Assembly: GCF_007004725.1 (NCBI RefSeq)
Contig: NZ_ML660168.1
Span: 310,001-374,000, forward strand
Source: Aliikangiella coralliicola
GTDB taxonomy: Bacteria; Pseudomonadota; Gammaproteobacteria; Enterobacterales; Kangiellaceae
Length of the DNA: 64,000 bases
Direction of reading: 5' to 3'
Both the position numbers and the translations under genes were made by a program. The notes under the pieces are model-generated. The model was not told the origin of the DNA, did no database searches, and worked only from the letters and a program-made list of their open reading frames with translations. Of this stretch, positions 37,801 through 45,915 are shown piece by piece; within the stretch, counting starts at the first letter, position 1, and each line of letters starts with the position of its first letter.

Positions 37801-38045
37801 TCCCGCCCGGCGGTTCAGTTGTGAATACTACCAGCGGAATTAACACAGCCACAATCGATCTTAACCTTGGCGATATTGCTGGCGGAGCAACGGCGATTAC
37901 TCGCTTTTGGGCCGCAGTAATAACTTATCAAACGGGTTTTCCGGCCAATGCCGATCTCGTCGATACCGTTGAAGTATCAAGTCCTGGTGGCGATCCCTCG
38001 CCACTCAACAATACTGCCGTTGTCACAACGCCAATCATACCTTAA
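34827..38045 (+). CDS. Large exported BNR/propeller protein with C-terminal DUF11-like domain
   Basis: A 1,072-residue secreted protein of unknown role. The signal peptide covers about residues 1-31 (FSLFFLLVSMSVIGA). Residues about 40-790 carry BNR/sortilin-like propeller strands such as SYDGGTTWTNPP, ESDDGGTTWTNLG, FSNDAGQTWENN and VSTDAGASWLLVTD. About 795-920 form a cysteine-containing domain beginning KFVCGDQPDI with YGTTINIHNTTQSE, a pattern I recall from other secreted proteins without a known role. Residues about 930-1072 resemble DUF11 surface repeats (RVEKSPQVFTFDINDN, DSLALAG). Several Cys pairs lie in the propeller. There is no sorting tail. The ATG has GAGGA upstream. The gene is clearly richer in GC than its neighbours, which suggests transfer. 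Confidence 0.8.
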   Translation: MTPLILRPILCLSLGRLFSLFFLLVSMSVIGAPIVITDINPDQSTLDPVDPDGATGGRINGVATTPGNTNIYYAASEFGGLYKTTDFQVNGGQWFRLEAHLPMLTIDVESAPNGAALYASSLYDGRVNSVAGINVSYDGGTTWTNPPTATPASGTCAEAAAISEPSATGIAVDPDNPSAVYIGTNCGLAISNNLGASWTYSNPFAPALARTIWDVVVHHGGIIDVCGQIGSARSIDGGVSWSIGALPVGRCSIAASPHEADVIFATRGAWVYESDDGGTTWTNLGTPDSRRQGRIPFVETNDRGNDNFDLWYGDVRLYRAGCTSNPANGGLRCPMGNLDLSTNPPQPAGWAGPFTRSVGGHDDVGSIAFDPAGNGVNDCPTLFSSDGGVYYNTLSDEATCHDPQWEQPAVTPHALWLWAMDGFNPAGVTNLDLYAGAQDNGSYATIDGGAASPTWVNRNCCDGFDDTAAATTVLYTICCGSNPSTRIHRRGQGMAGGAQLPAASYPQSGLLAGFKFPDNFDRYGPSDYVAITRDCTAGSNGCVGADGGLFITNNITVDPVIWTELGNATEPPSNLLCAVKSSRAPGGQPVFYVQTGNCNGNGNSDQLWRFIGTNPAGIWQRIDTNLASGSIGIFDVDPNDPNRLYASNLLASSPQMVFSNDAGQTWENNVNLDLAMSGNGQFKSRTLGTAARGRYVQPSFVSFDPSDPNMMIAGAVDSGVFVSTDAGASWLLVTDPHTPVQTGRPHIPHPLYAFFDHDPADRTDIYVGTRGKGIMKIGFRPPATGFKYAAKFVCGDQPDINGLDLVRGRYGTTINIHNTTQSETVFQKQLSLSFPPEEQRPGQVLPIAWDWLQGNQSLKTDCDEIRNRFYDGSFPQGYIEGFITIRSTRPLDVVGVYSSGDLTANGELLHSSIDIEQVQERDTRADLRVEKSPQVFTFDINDNLALHLVLYTVNVQNLSTHDAFNVSLADSLALAGSNVVSAMGFFPSPIDLPPGGSVVNTTSGINTATIDLNLGDIAGGATAITRFWAAVITYQTGFPANADLVDTVEVSSPGGDPSPLNNTAVVTTPIIP

Positions 38046-38060
38046 CGTGGAGAAATCAAA

Positions 38061-38426
38061 ATGTTTTCGCGCTTAACTTCTTATATTCTGACAATTGTAC
38101 TGACACTGGTGTTTGGGTACTTACTTTTAAAATATTGGCCGACAAGAATTGAACCTGAAGAAAAAATAAAGTTAATACCGATTGAACAAGCAATAAAAAC
38201 ACCAAGCTCAAGAACTATTCGAACAGACTTGGCAATCACAGTTGAGTCTTGTAACGAAGCAAGAAAAGAGTTTATCGATAATAAACGCAGTAACAGGATT
38301 CAATCAAAAGACAATCGGGAAATTGAAAAACTGCTTTTGGAAATGTTAGCTCAAATGCAAAATAAAGAGAGTACGAAAACTCATTTAGGTTGCATGCTCT
38401 ACCAGCTTCCAACGCGTTCCAGTTAA
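38061..38426 (+). CDS. Small single-helix membrane protein
   Basis: A 121-residue protein that I do not recognise. It begins 15 bases after the propeller gene with a GGAG ribosome site, so both are on one transcript. Residues about 5-26 form a membrane helix (YILTIVLTLVFGYLLLKYW). The rest is charged and probably faces the periplasm, with two cysteines (in ESCNEARKE and GCMLYQ). A bidirectional terminator follows. A role as helper or anchor for the large exported protein is possible but only from context. Confidence 0.65.
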   Translation: MFSRLTSYILTIVLTLVFGYLLLKYWPTRIEPEEKIKLIPIEQAIKTPSSRTIRTDLAITVESCNEARKEFIDNKRSNRIQSKDNREIEKLLLEMLAQMQNKESTKTHLGCMLYQLPTRSS

Positions 38427-38491
38427 ACGATGCAACCAAAAGAAAATTGTAGTTAACAGTTACAATCTAAAAATAAATTGCGTTCACAAAA

Positions 38492-38519
38492 AAAACCGAC
38501 CCAGTAACGGGTCGGTTTT
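38492..38519. terminator. Bidirectional intrinsic terminator
   Basis: AAAACCGACCC and GGGTCGGTTTT are exact complements around a six-base loop, with A and T runs on the two sides. It lies between convergent stops at 38426 and 38543 and suits both strands. Confidence 0.93.
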
Positions 38520-38542
38520 AATTCCGTCTAGTTTATTCGCTT

Positions 38543-41500
38543 TTATTTTTCAGCGTTGAAACGTCTTCTGAAAATAACCAAAGGTAACATCAACAACGCA
38601 AATAGACCTGTACTACCACTGCCACTAGAAGGTTTCTTTTCTACAGTGATAGTTACCGTTCCTTGCGCCGACGCACCTGCTGCATCTTTCACCGTGTAAG
38701 TAAAGGTTTCCGTGCCATGAAAATCCTTCGCTGGTGTGTAGGAAACTTTGCCACCACTGATTGTTGCCGTTCCACTTCCAGAGTAGTTAATGGAATCTAA
38801 TGTCAAAGTGTCACCTTGATCGGCATCGGTGTCATTTGCCAAGACATCTATCTGATTATTGGTGCTATCTTGTTTAACGGTTACACTATCATTGACCGCT
38901 TGTGGTGCTACGTTCGGTGTAACGACAACCGTGACCGTTCCCTGACCTGTACCGCCTTTGTTATCTTTAACCACATAGGTAAAAGTTTCTGTACCACTAA
39001 AATCACTTGCTGGAGTGTAAACGATTTTTCCGTCTGTAACTGCCGCACTGCCAGTTCCAGAATAGCTGACAGAATCTAAGGTTAGTGTGTCTCCCTCATC
39101 GGCATCAGTATCATTGGCAATAACATCAAACTGGTGGCCTGAAGTTCCTTGCTTAATCGTGAATTCATCATTAACTGCATTAGGCAAGCTATTCGGAATT
39201 TCATATTTGGCAATTAACTCCGAACCACTATAAGCTGCGTAAGCAGAAGCCACGATAAAATAAGTGCCTTCTTTCACATCAGTAATTTCACATGATTCGG
39301 CCATACCATCACTTTCAGAACGACAAACTAAATCATCAGCAGTTTTCGGTATTCTTCCAAATCCCATGTAGAGATCAACGTCACCTTCCCCACCGCTAGT
39401 TTCCACTGTTAACTTTTCAACACCAGCAGGTACATCAATATAATAATCTGCAGACTCTCCCTCTGCGCCTTGAATCGATTTAGCCACGTTAACGGTTAAT
39501 GCTTCCGCTTTATCTTTATCGGAACCGGTAGTGAAACTGAAAACATTAGACAAGGTATCACCACAAGCGTTTGAAGCTTTTACCCGCCAGAAAACTTTGG
39601 TCGACTGGGGTAATGCACTCGAAGGTCGGTATTTGGTTCCGCTCGAAACAGAACCTGTCGCAATAATATTACTGAAGCCTTCATCGGTCGCAATTTCAAT
39701 CGTATAAGTTCTCACATAACCACTCGAAGTCCACTCCAGTTCAGGCGTATCATCAACTTTTTCTGCGCCATTGGCAGGAGAACTTAAAGTTGCAGTTTGC
39801 TCGGCATCAACCACTTTCACGCTGGCAGAAACTGAGCGCGAATCAACACCTTCACCTGCTCCATTGATAGAAAAAGTATAATCTCCGGCAGCGGTACCAC
39901 TGGCAACCGTGACTGTCGCGTTAGAACTCGCACCAGCGCTTACTGGATTAACAGAAAACTGGCCGGAAAGACCTTGTGCCAAATCGGCGTAACTCAGAGT
40001 AACGTTTTTATCAAAATTGTTATAGCCGGTGACGGTAACTGCAATCGGTTGCATCGCGCCTTCGCGGCAAATTTCCTGGGAGCGGTTAGTTGCGCTCATG
40101 CTAAAACCGGGATCCGTTGACCCCACGCCAGTACACCCTGGAAATTTGAAGCTTGCGATACCAGTTTTCCATTTTGCTCCTGCGCCACCATGCTCAGCGG
40201 TATACCAGAAAGTACAATTATCAATGGGGTCAACAGACATGTGACTGTAGTCACCATCTCGTTCAGTAGCGATGGAACCATCCGCTTCCACCAGGGTAAT
40301 TTCATCGGATGAAATAGTACCAAGTGCATCACCCATTCGACGTCCAGTCACACGAATGCTCGGAAATTGTTCTGCGCCAGTGATCATATAAGCCAACGCC
40401 ATATTGCCGTCTCCGTCCATCGCTGCACCAGACATATAACGACTGTTGTTATCGGAGGATGGAACAATCCCTTCTTGGTGTAGCGTCCAGTCTGCGTCAG
40501 TTTTTCGCAGTTCAAACCAACGTAATCCAGCATTATTGCCTTCTAGTTTTGTGACAAAACTGCCAGTAATTGATTGGTGACTATTAAAGTTACGATACTG
40601 AGGTTTGTAATTAACGACCTCTTTCAATGGGTCCAGCGTTGAAAGCGTCTGCCCTTCTTCCGGTTTTTGCGTGAGACAACCAAATCCGTCCGGACAAGTA
40701 AAATTAGAATCCAGTTCGCTAATTTCAATATTGAAAGGCCCTTCTAATTTACTGTTATCTGCATTGGCAAAATCAGGTGTGAAAGTCCACAATTCAAGAA
40801 AATCTTTTTCACCATTGTTTGAACCCGAGTTGTGTAATTCGTCGTCACGGTGTCGAATGAAAAGTCCAGGCGTACCATCAGCAGGTGGATTAAGACCGTC
40901 TGCATCAACTGGCGAAATAGATTGGAATCCAAAACCAGCTAAGGAAGGAACCGTTTTACGAACCATGCTCGCCGGTTCGCCCGCTAACATTTTCGCGCGG
41001 TCTAATGCGTAAACTGCACCACCAGATTCATTAGCACTCACATAATAGTTTCCGCCCCAAACGCTATATTTAGGATAATCAGGAAAAGTAGGTGCAGCGA
41101 ACTCATAGGCATACCAGCCACCAGTGACGGGGTCGGATGTTTTTGAAACGTAAACACAAAGTTTGTTAGGCCCTTCCTGAGAAAATTCAGTTAGCAACCA
41201 ACGCTTGGCATACTCATCATAAACAATGATCGGATCCCCCAAACCGTTTTGACAATCACCGGCCGATGCCAAACTGCTCATGGTAAACGCATCACCAACT
41301 TTGTTACCGTTCGTTTTATCAAAAATAGTGACTGCCGAACCGCCGCTGGCGTTAATTGAATGAATATAATATTTTTCGCCCACTTCACCTGTCGGATCCG
41401 GTGGATTAACACCGTTAAATTCAAAACCGGTCACCTTAACGCCAACTTGTAAATCGGTCACCGAGGTGCGACTGCTTTTTTGTCTGTTAACTAACGCTTG

Positions 41501-41911
41501 CTGTGTTTTCTTGACCCGATTAACCGGCGGTAACAATCCAGCGACATCACCGATGCGCCGAGGATTAGCAACTTTAACGGCGTCCCCTGGTGCCCACTGA
41601 TTCATTGCAGGCAAGTCGCGAATATCACCGTCAAAACTCGAAGGTGTCGCAACAGCAACTAATTCGGCGCCTTTGTAAACACGCTTTTCTACTCGGTCGT
41701 CGACTCTCTTAGCAGCTAATTCTGCAATAGCTGGTGCACTTTTTGGCAACCCTTTTTCCGCTGCTCCTGATTGAGCAGCCACAAACGACCCCATCATTGT
41801 ACTACCGCAAAAAACAGCACTACATAAGAGCACTCGCTGAATGCTCAAACTGCTCCTTGATCTTGTTGGATTGAAGTCATTATTGACTTTGTTACTTTGT
41901 TTTTTTGTCAT
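38543..41911 (-). CDS. Large cell-surface protein with PPC, cadherin-like repeats and GlyGly-CTERM-like tail
   Basis: A 1,122-residue exported protein. A long signal peptide ends near residue 47 (SFVAAQS). Shortly after it lies the motif SFDGDIRDLP followed by WAPGDAV, shared with the adjacent lipoprotein gene. A large propeller-like region (about 130-600) is followed by a Ig/FN3-type part to about 794, a PPC domain at about 804-897 (GEGDVDLYMGFGRIP with a Cys pair), and two cadherin-like repeats at about 907-1089, each with VIANDTDADEGDTLTLD or VLANDTDADQGDTLTLD. The tail SGSGSTGLFALLMLPLVIF followed by RRR fits GlyGly-CTERM sorting by rhombosortase and type II secretion. The ATG has GAGGAGG upstream. 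The substrate or partner is unknown; adhesion or surface binding is likely. Confidence 0.85.
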   Translation of the reverse strand: MTKKQSNKVNNDFNPTRSRSSLSIQRVLLCSAVFCGSTMMGSFVAAQSGAAEKGLPKSAPAIAELAAKRVDDRVEKRVYKGAELVAVATPSSFDGDIRDLPAMNQWAPGDAVKVANPRRIGDVAGLLPPVNRVKKTQQALVNRQKSSRTSVTDLQVGVKVTGFEFNGVNPPDPTGEVGEKYYIHSINASGGSAVTIFDKTNGNKVGDAFTMSSLASAGDCQNGLGDPIIVYDEYAKRWLLTEFSQEGPNKLCVYVSKTSDPVTGGWYAYEFAAPTFPDYPKYSVWGGNYYVSANESGGAVYALDRAKMLAGEPASMVRKTVPSLAGFGFQSISPVDADGLNPPADGTPGLFIRHRDDELHNSGSNNGEKDFLELWTFTPDFANADNSKLEGPFNIEISELDSNFTCPDGFGCLTQKPEEGQTLSTLDPLKEVVNYKPQYRNFNSHQSITGSFVTKLEGNNAGLRWFELRKTDADWTLHQEGIVPSSDNNSRYMSGAAMDGDGNMALAYMITGAEQFPSIRVTGRRMGDALGTISSDEITLVEADGSIATERDGDYSHMSVDPIDNCTFWYTAEHGGAGAKWKTGIASFKFPGCTGVGSTDPGFSMSATNRSQEICREGAMQPIAVTVTGYNNFDKNVTLSYADLAQGLSGQFSVNPVSAGASSNATVTVASGTAAGDYTFSINGAGEGVDSRSVSASVKVVDAEQTATLSSPANGAEKVDDTPELEWTSSGYVRTYTIEIATDEGFSNIIATGSVSSGTKYRPSSALPQSTKVFWRVKASNACGDTLSNVFSFTTGSDKDKAEALTVNVAKSIQGAEGESADYYIDVPAGVEKLTVETSGGEGDVDLYMGFGRIPKTADDLVCRSESDGMAESCEITDVKEGTYFIVASAYAAYSGSELIAKYEIPNSLPNAVNDEFTIKQGTSGHQFDVIANDTDADEGDTLTLDSVSYSGTGSAAVTDGKIVYTPASDFSGTETFTYVVKDNKGGTGQGTVTVVVTPNVAPQAVNDSVTVKQDSTNNQIDVLANDTDADQGDTLTLDSINYSGSGTATISGGKVSYTPAKDFHGTETFTYTVKDAAGASAQGTVTITVEKKPSSGSGSTGLFALLMLPLVIFRRRFNAEK

Positions 41912-42036
41912 TACTTATTTCCTCCTCACATGGATCGATCAGGGTCGCCAAAGGAACTCAATCTTCGCTGACTCCAACTGATATGGGTTTATTTAAAATA
42001 ATGGGGGGTTGAAAATTGCTAGCTATGGTTAGTTCG

Positions 42037-43032
42037 TTAACCGTTTGTTTTGTTTCGGATAGGCGGTTTCTTCTTCGGCTTTTTTTCGGCACGGCCATCT
42101 TCCATTTCAATGACCGGATCGCCAGGTTTCCAGGGTTCGACTTTAGGCAAATTTCTAACATCACCGTCAAATGATTGTGCTTCGGCTAAAGCTCCAGATT
42201 CAACGGCTCCTCCTGCAGGGTTCAAGTGAACAACACCTTGCCCACTGGAAACATTAAGCACTCTTTCTCCGTCGCCTAATAAAAATTCAAACGCTGATTG
42301 CCCAGAATGTTCAAATTGTGCCAGTGAGTTTTGAAGTAACTCGTCTTTTGTTTTAATCCCGCTTCCAGCTTCTGCCTTGACCATTAAGCTCGCTTCACTG
42401 TCAAAATATATGCTGACATTGCCTGATCCCGATTGAATATCGTATACACGTCTTTTATTTTCAGGACGAAAAGTACTTCGCTTCCAATTCATTAAATTAA
42501 TGCCAACTTCTCCCGACTGACTATTGACAGAAATAATTCCGCTGGTCGCTAATTTAATTTTTCCCGATATTGTTTTCGCTATGAGGTTTGACTGATGCTT
42601 TTTTGCTTTAATGTCACCAAAATCAGTTTGCATTTCTACAGACACACCTTTTGGCACGTACACACCAATATCCATACGACCGATTCTATTATTGAATTGA
42701 TCAATAGTGGCATCTTTATAAACCACTTGAACTTCGGTTACACCATTAACGTCTCGCACCTGAATTTCTGGCTTAGGTGCATTCGGACCAATTTTTTGAA
42801 TAATTCCGGCTAACTCAATATTTGGTTTATTGGTGTTTCGAGTCGTTATATTTCCGTAACGATTAATAACTTTTACTTTATTTTTCTCAGGAAGAGCTCC
42901 TTTCCAGCTGTATTTTTGAAGTCTGACGTCATCTTTTGTGTATTCGATTCTTTCAACTTCCTGAGCACAGCTCACGACTGAAAAGATCGAAAATAAAGAA
43001 AGATAAATCAAATAGGAGTGATGTTTTTTCAT
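42037..43032 (-). CDS. DUF4097-like exported protein, probable lipoprotein
   Basis: I use the ATG at 43032 (331 residues); an ATG at 43044 is also in frame and neither has a clear ribosome site. The signal sequence ends VVSC (Cys22), which fits a lipobox. The middle shows the repeated short beta-strands of the DUF4097 putative adhesin type: VKVINRYGNITTRN, VEMQTDFGDIKAKK, AKTISGKIKLAT, VNSQSGEVGINL and YDIQSGSGNVSIYF. Near the C-terminus is QSFDGDVRNLP followed by WKPGDPV, almost the same as the motif in the surface protein encoded 125 bases downstream. A basic tail (EKKPKKKPP) ends the protein. The two genes probably work together. Confidence 0.75.
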   Translation of the reverse strand: MKKHHSYLIYLSLFSIFSVVSCAQEVERIEYTKDDVRLQKYSWKGALPEKNKVKVINRYGNITTRNTNKPNIELAGIIQKIGPNAPKPEIQVRDVNGVTEVQVVYKDATIDQFNNRIGRMDIGVYVPKGVSVEMQTDFGDIKAKKHQSNLIAKTISGKIKLATSGIISVNSQSGEVGINLMNWKRSTFRPENKRRVYDIQSGSGNVSIYFDSEASLMVKAEAGSGIKTKDELLQNSLAQFEHSGQSAFEFLLGDGERVLNVSSGQGVVHLNPAGGAVESGALAEAQSFDGDVRNLPKVEPWKPGDPVIEMEDGRAEKKPKKKPPIRNKTNG

Positions 43033-43044
43033 GTAAGTCTGCAT

Positions 43045-43359
43045 TGCTCAATTGACTAAAGCTTATAGTCAATATATTCATATTGAGATTCCTTTTCCTT
43101 TACGTTTTGTAACCTCAATGTAGCCTTATGTATCACTGGTTGTTTTTTGTTAAAAAATGCCACAATCTTTGTAAACTAGTGCGCCGAAACACTCAAAAAC
43201 TGTGAAGCTGGTCTGCTTTTTTTGTTAAAATAGCGTGAATATTTACATCTTGATGTATTAACTTAAATTTTAAATTATCAATTTTTCGATAAAACTAATC
43301 ACATCCCTTTGAAGTTGGTTTAGTTAGCGAATAAGAAAACAGAGAAATGCAGGAACAAA
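43045..43359. other. Divergent intergenic region
   Basis: This AT-rich gap of about 315 bases lies between the DUF4097-like gene and the acetyltransferase gene. A possible -35 TTGTTA and TGTAAA pair 17 bases apart lies near 43150, but the match is poor. No gene is seen. Confidence 0.4.
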
Positions 43360-43827
43360 ATGTCAGATATTATTATTAGAAAGGCAACTCAAACAGATTT
43401 ACCAACGCTTCTATCTTTTGAACAAGGTATTATTGAGTACGAACGTCCTTTTGATCCAACGTTAAAAAGAGAAAAAATCAGTTACTACGACATTGAAAAG
43501 ATGATTGATGATAATCAAGTGGAAGTTCTTGTAGCGGAATACCAAAACGAACTCATTGGTTCAGGCTATGCAAAAATCGTTCAGTCAAAACCTTATCTGA
43601 CCCACAGCCAACACTGCTACCTCGGATTTATGTATGTCTCGCCAAATCATCGCGGTCGCGGCGTTAATCAACTAATTGTCAACGGATTGAAAGAATGGGC
43701 GCTCTCTCGCGGTATCAATGAAATTCGATTAGAAGTTTACGGCGAGAATGCCGGCGCTATCAAAGCTTATGAAAAAGCTGGCTTTAAAAGAAACCTGGTT
43801 GAAATGCGAATCAGTCTGGATAATTAG
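43360..43827 (+). CDS. GNAT-family N-acetyltransferase
   Basis: Acetyl-CoA-dependent N-acyltransferase with unknown acceptor. The 155-residue length is typical. The start IIIRKATQTDLPTLLSFEQG is standard for the fold. The acetyl-CoA loop is VSPNHRGRGVNQLIV (about residues 95-109, with R-G-R-G), followed by EIRLEVYGENAGAIKAYEKAGF, the usual last helix and strand. It is monocistronic by position: an inverted repeat overlaps its stop, and the next gene runs the other way. Confidence 0.88.
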   Translation: MSDIIIRKATQTDLPTLLSFEQGIIEYERPFDPTLKREKISYYDIEKMIDDNQVEVLVAEYQNELIGSGYAKIVQSKPYLTHSQHCYLGFMYVSPNHRGRGVNQLIVNGLKEWALSRGINEIRLEVYGENAGAIKAYEKAGFKRNLVEMRISLDN

Positions 43828-43848
43828 TTATCGCCAGTTATCCAGACT
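43813..43848. repeat. Eleven-pair inverted repeat at the convergent gene ends
   Basis: AGTCTGGATAA at 43813-43823 and TTATCCAGACT at 43838-43848 are exact complements around a 14-base spacer that includes the acetyltransferase stop. No T run follows, so it is not a standard intrinsic terminator, although its place between convergent stops suggests a 3'-end role. Confidence 0.55.
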
Positions 43849-43859
43849 ATGCTTATCAG

Positions 43860-44351
43860 CTAATCATAAATAGCCATCTGCTTAGACTCTCTGGCAGTAT
43901 CAGGATCTTCTATGGCCGGAATGCTTTCGATTTTTTGCACGTAATCTGCAGGTAGTTTAGCATCGCGGGCTCCTACCAATACGTGGTGCTTATACCAGGT
44001 GTACGGCGTAAGTTCGTCGTTAATTTTGGTTGCATAGTAGGTCACTGCCGTTTCTACATTTTGGCCATCATCAACAACTGTGACTTCTTTTTCGTTATAT
44101 CCGTATCCTAGTCCTTCGGCTTTATCCAGCTGAGGCTTTTCACCGGCATCAATATCAAATAAAACACCGATAATAAAATCGTCCTTACTACCTGTGTCAA
44201 AGGCATCACATTTGCCAGAGCCATCCTTACTGACTTTGTGAAAACGAAGATCATGTTTTGCCAACTTATAAGCACCGAGTAGCTTAGCGCTGGGAACCCG
44301 TTGTCTTAACCTTGAAAGTGACATGTTCGAGCCATAAGCAAAATATTTCAT
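43860..44351 (-). CDS. Gamma-glutamylcyclotransferase-like protein
   Basis: Member of the gamma-glutamylcyclotransferase fold, releasing 5-oxoproline from gamma-glutamyl compounds. The ATG at 44351 follows GGAGG by four bases, and the longer frame from 44387 adds twelve residues without family match. The 163-residue protein has the substrate loop YGSNMS at residues 6-11 and the likely catalytic Glu79 in LDKAEGLGYGY. Both are where the family has them. The C-terminal half includes TPYTWYKHHVLVGARDAKLP. The exact substrate cannot be read from the sequence. Confidence 0.88.
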   Translation of the reverse strand: MKYFAYGSNMSLSRLRQRVPSAKLLGAYKLAKHDLRFHKVSKDGSGKCDAFDTGSKDDFIIGVLFDIDAGEKPQLDKAEGLGYGYNEKEVTVVDDGQNVETAVTYYATKINDELTPYTWYKHHVLVGARDAKLPADYVQKIESIPAIEDPDTARESKQMAIYD

Positions 44352-44720
44352 AAAACCTCCACTGTTAACTGAATTGGTAACCGACAAGTAAGTTGCATTG
44401 CCAGTGATAATCGACTATTTCAGATTAGTTGGATCAAGTTTGTAAATCAACTCAAGCTCCGTTTGTCTATGACAGTTTCACGCCAATTCACTAGGTTAAC
44501 CCCCAATCCCATTGACTATCTATTTTTAAATCGGCGCGTTGATTTTCCGCCAATGTTGTTGTGAGTACAGGTTTAGCTTTCGTTCTCTCAACAAGCCTAA
44601 GCATTTGATTTTTAAGCAACTTCATTTATCTTTAGAATTCGTTTTGTAGTCTTTAGTATTAATTTGATGTCCTTTTGTTAGCTTAATCGGGTTAATCAAT
44701 TAAACTGGAGATACAACTGA
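44352..44720. other. Divergent intergenic region
   Basis: A gap of about 369 bases without a supported gene. A GGAG ribosome site for the serine hydrolase gene lies at its right end. No promoter is clear. Confidence 0.4.
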
Positions 44721-45836
44721 ATGAAAACGACTTTTAGATTCGCAACTCAAATCAAGTATTGCTTGCTTGGCGTTCTATTATGTTATGCGGCCAAAAGCCA
44801 GCTCACTCTATCGACTCCCCACAACAACTCAGAAAGCGATAGAGAAATCAAGTTGGTCGCAATGGAAGAAAAAATCAATAAGAAGGAATTTAAAAAAATT
44901 ACCAGCGTACTCGTTCAGCACAAAGGCCAATTAGTATACGAGAAGTATTTCAACAGTGGCGGTGCCGACACGCTCAACGACATTCGTTCGGCAGGAAAAT
45001 CTTTAACTGCCATCTTATTTGGAATCGCTTTGGCCGATAAAGCAATACCATCAGTCGACTCTGCAATCCTTCCCTATTTTCAAGATAAAAAACCCTTCGC
45101 TCACCCATTCCCTGCTAAGTCGGCAATTTCCTTTAAAGATTTGCTCACTATGAGCTCGTCACTGGAATGCAATGATTGGGAGCAATACTCTGCGGGCAAT
45201 GAAGAAAGAATGTACTTACGGAAAGATTGGGAACAGTTTGTATTAGACTTGCCGGAACGTGGTATTCCGCCCTGGCAGCCAAAACTTGAACAAAGAAAAT
45301 ATGGGCGTTCCTATTCTTATTGTACAGGTGGTGTGTTCCTGATCGGTTCAGCGATTGAGCGAACAACAGGAAAAAAGCTGGACCAATATGCCCAAGAAAA
45401 ACTCTTTAACCCAATGGGGATAAAACAAGTCAAATGGCCTGTATCACCGATGGGAATTATCCAGGGGGGCGGTGGAGTCCAATTTCGTTCTCGCGACCTG
45501 ATCAAAATTGGTCAGTTGATGTTAAACAATGGTCAATTTAACAAGAAACAGTTAGTGAAAGAAAACTGGGTCGATGAAATGTTACGCCGGCGTAATGTTG
45601 CTGTGGCTGACAGAAATATTGAATATGGATATCTTTGGTGGATTTTTGATTTTGAAGTTCAGAATAAAAAAATTACTGCCTATGCCGCATCGGGTAATGG
45701 TGGAAATTATTTATTCATCGTCCCCGAGCTGCACCTGACAGCCCTGGTCACCAGCCAAGCTTACAACACCTCTTATATGCACCAACAAAGCCAGTCAATC
45801 TTCAAGGATTCAATTTTACCGAGCATCCTAAACTAA
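44721..45836 (+). CDS. Exported serine hydrolase of the beta-lactamase fold (class C/esterase-like)
   Basis: A 371-residue protein of the class C beta-lactamase/DD-peptidase/esterase superfamily. An N-terminal hydrophobic segment (about residues 12-25) looks like a signal or membrane anchor. The nucleophile motif S-x-x-K is SAGK at 90-93. The second motif is YCTGG, where many relatives have Y-S-N. DLLTMSSSLECNDWEQYSAG and the C-terminal AASGNGGNYLFIVPE are also family-like. This subgroup more often includes esterases and amide hydrolases than true beta-lactamases, so antibiotic resistance should not be assumed. Its substrate is unknown. It is a single gene with GGAG before the ATG. Confidence 0.85.
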   Translation: MKTTFRFATQIKYCLLGVLLCYAAKSQLTLSTPHNNSESDREIKLVAMEEKINKKEFKKITSVLVQHKGQLVYEKYFNSGGADTLNDIRSAGKSLTAILFGIALADKAIPSVDSAILPYFQDKKPFAHPFPAKSAISFKDLLTMSSSLECNDWEQYSAGNEERMYLRKDWEQFVLDLPERGIPPWQPKLEQRKYGRSYSYCTGGVFLIGSAIERTTGKKLDQYAQEKLFNPMGIKQVKWPVSPMGIIQGGGGVQFRSRDLIKIGQLMLNNGQFNKKQLVKENWVDEMLRRRNVAVADRNIEYGYLWWIFDFEVQNKKITAYAASGNGGNYLFIVPELHLTALVTSQAYNTSYMHQQSQSIFKDSILPSILN

Positions 45837-45915
45837 ATCAGCTCATTGGCCAGGGACGGCCAAAAATCAACATAACAGGATTATTTAAAATAAATCAGCG
45901 CGATCTTAATTGAGC

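Noticed and set aside
44721..45836. Antibiotic-resistance beta-lactamase
   Set aside because: The protein has the SxxK motif but an esterase-like second motif (YCTGG) and no features that mark a true class C beta-lactamase, so only the fold is claimed.
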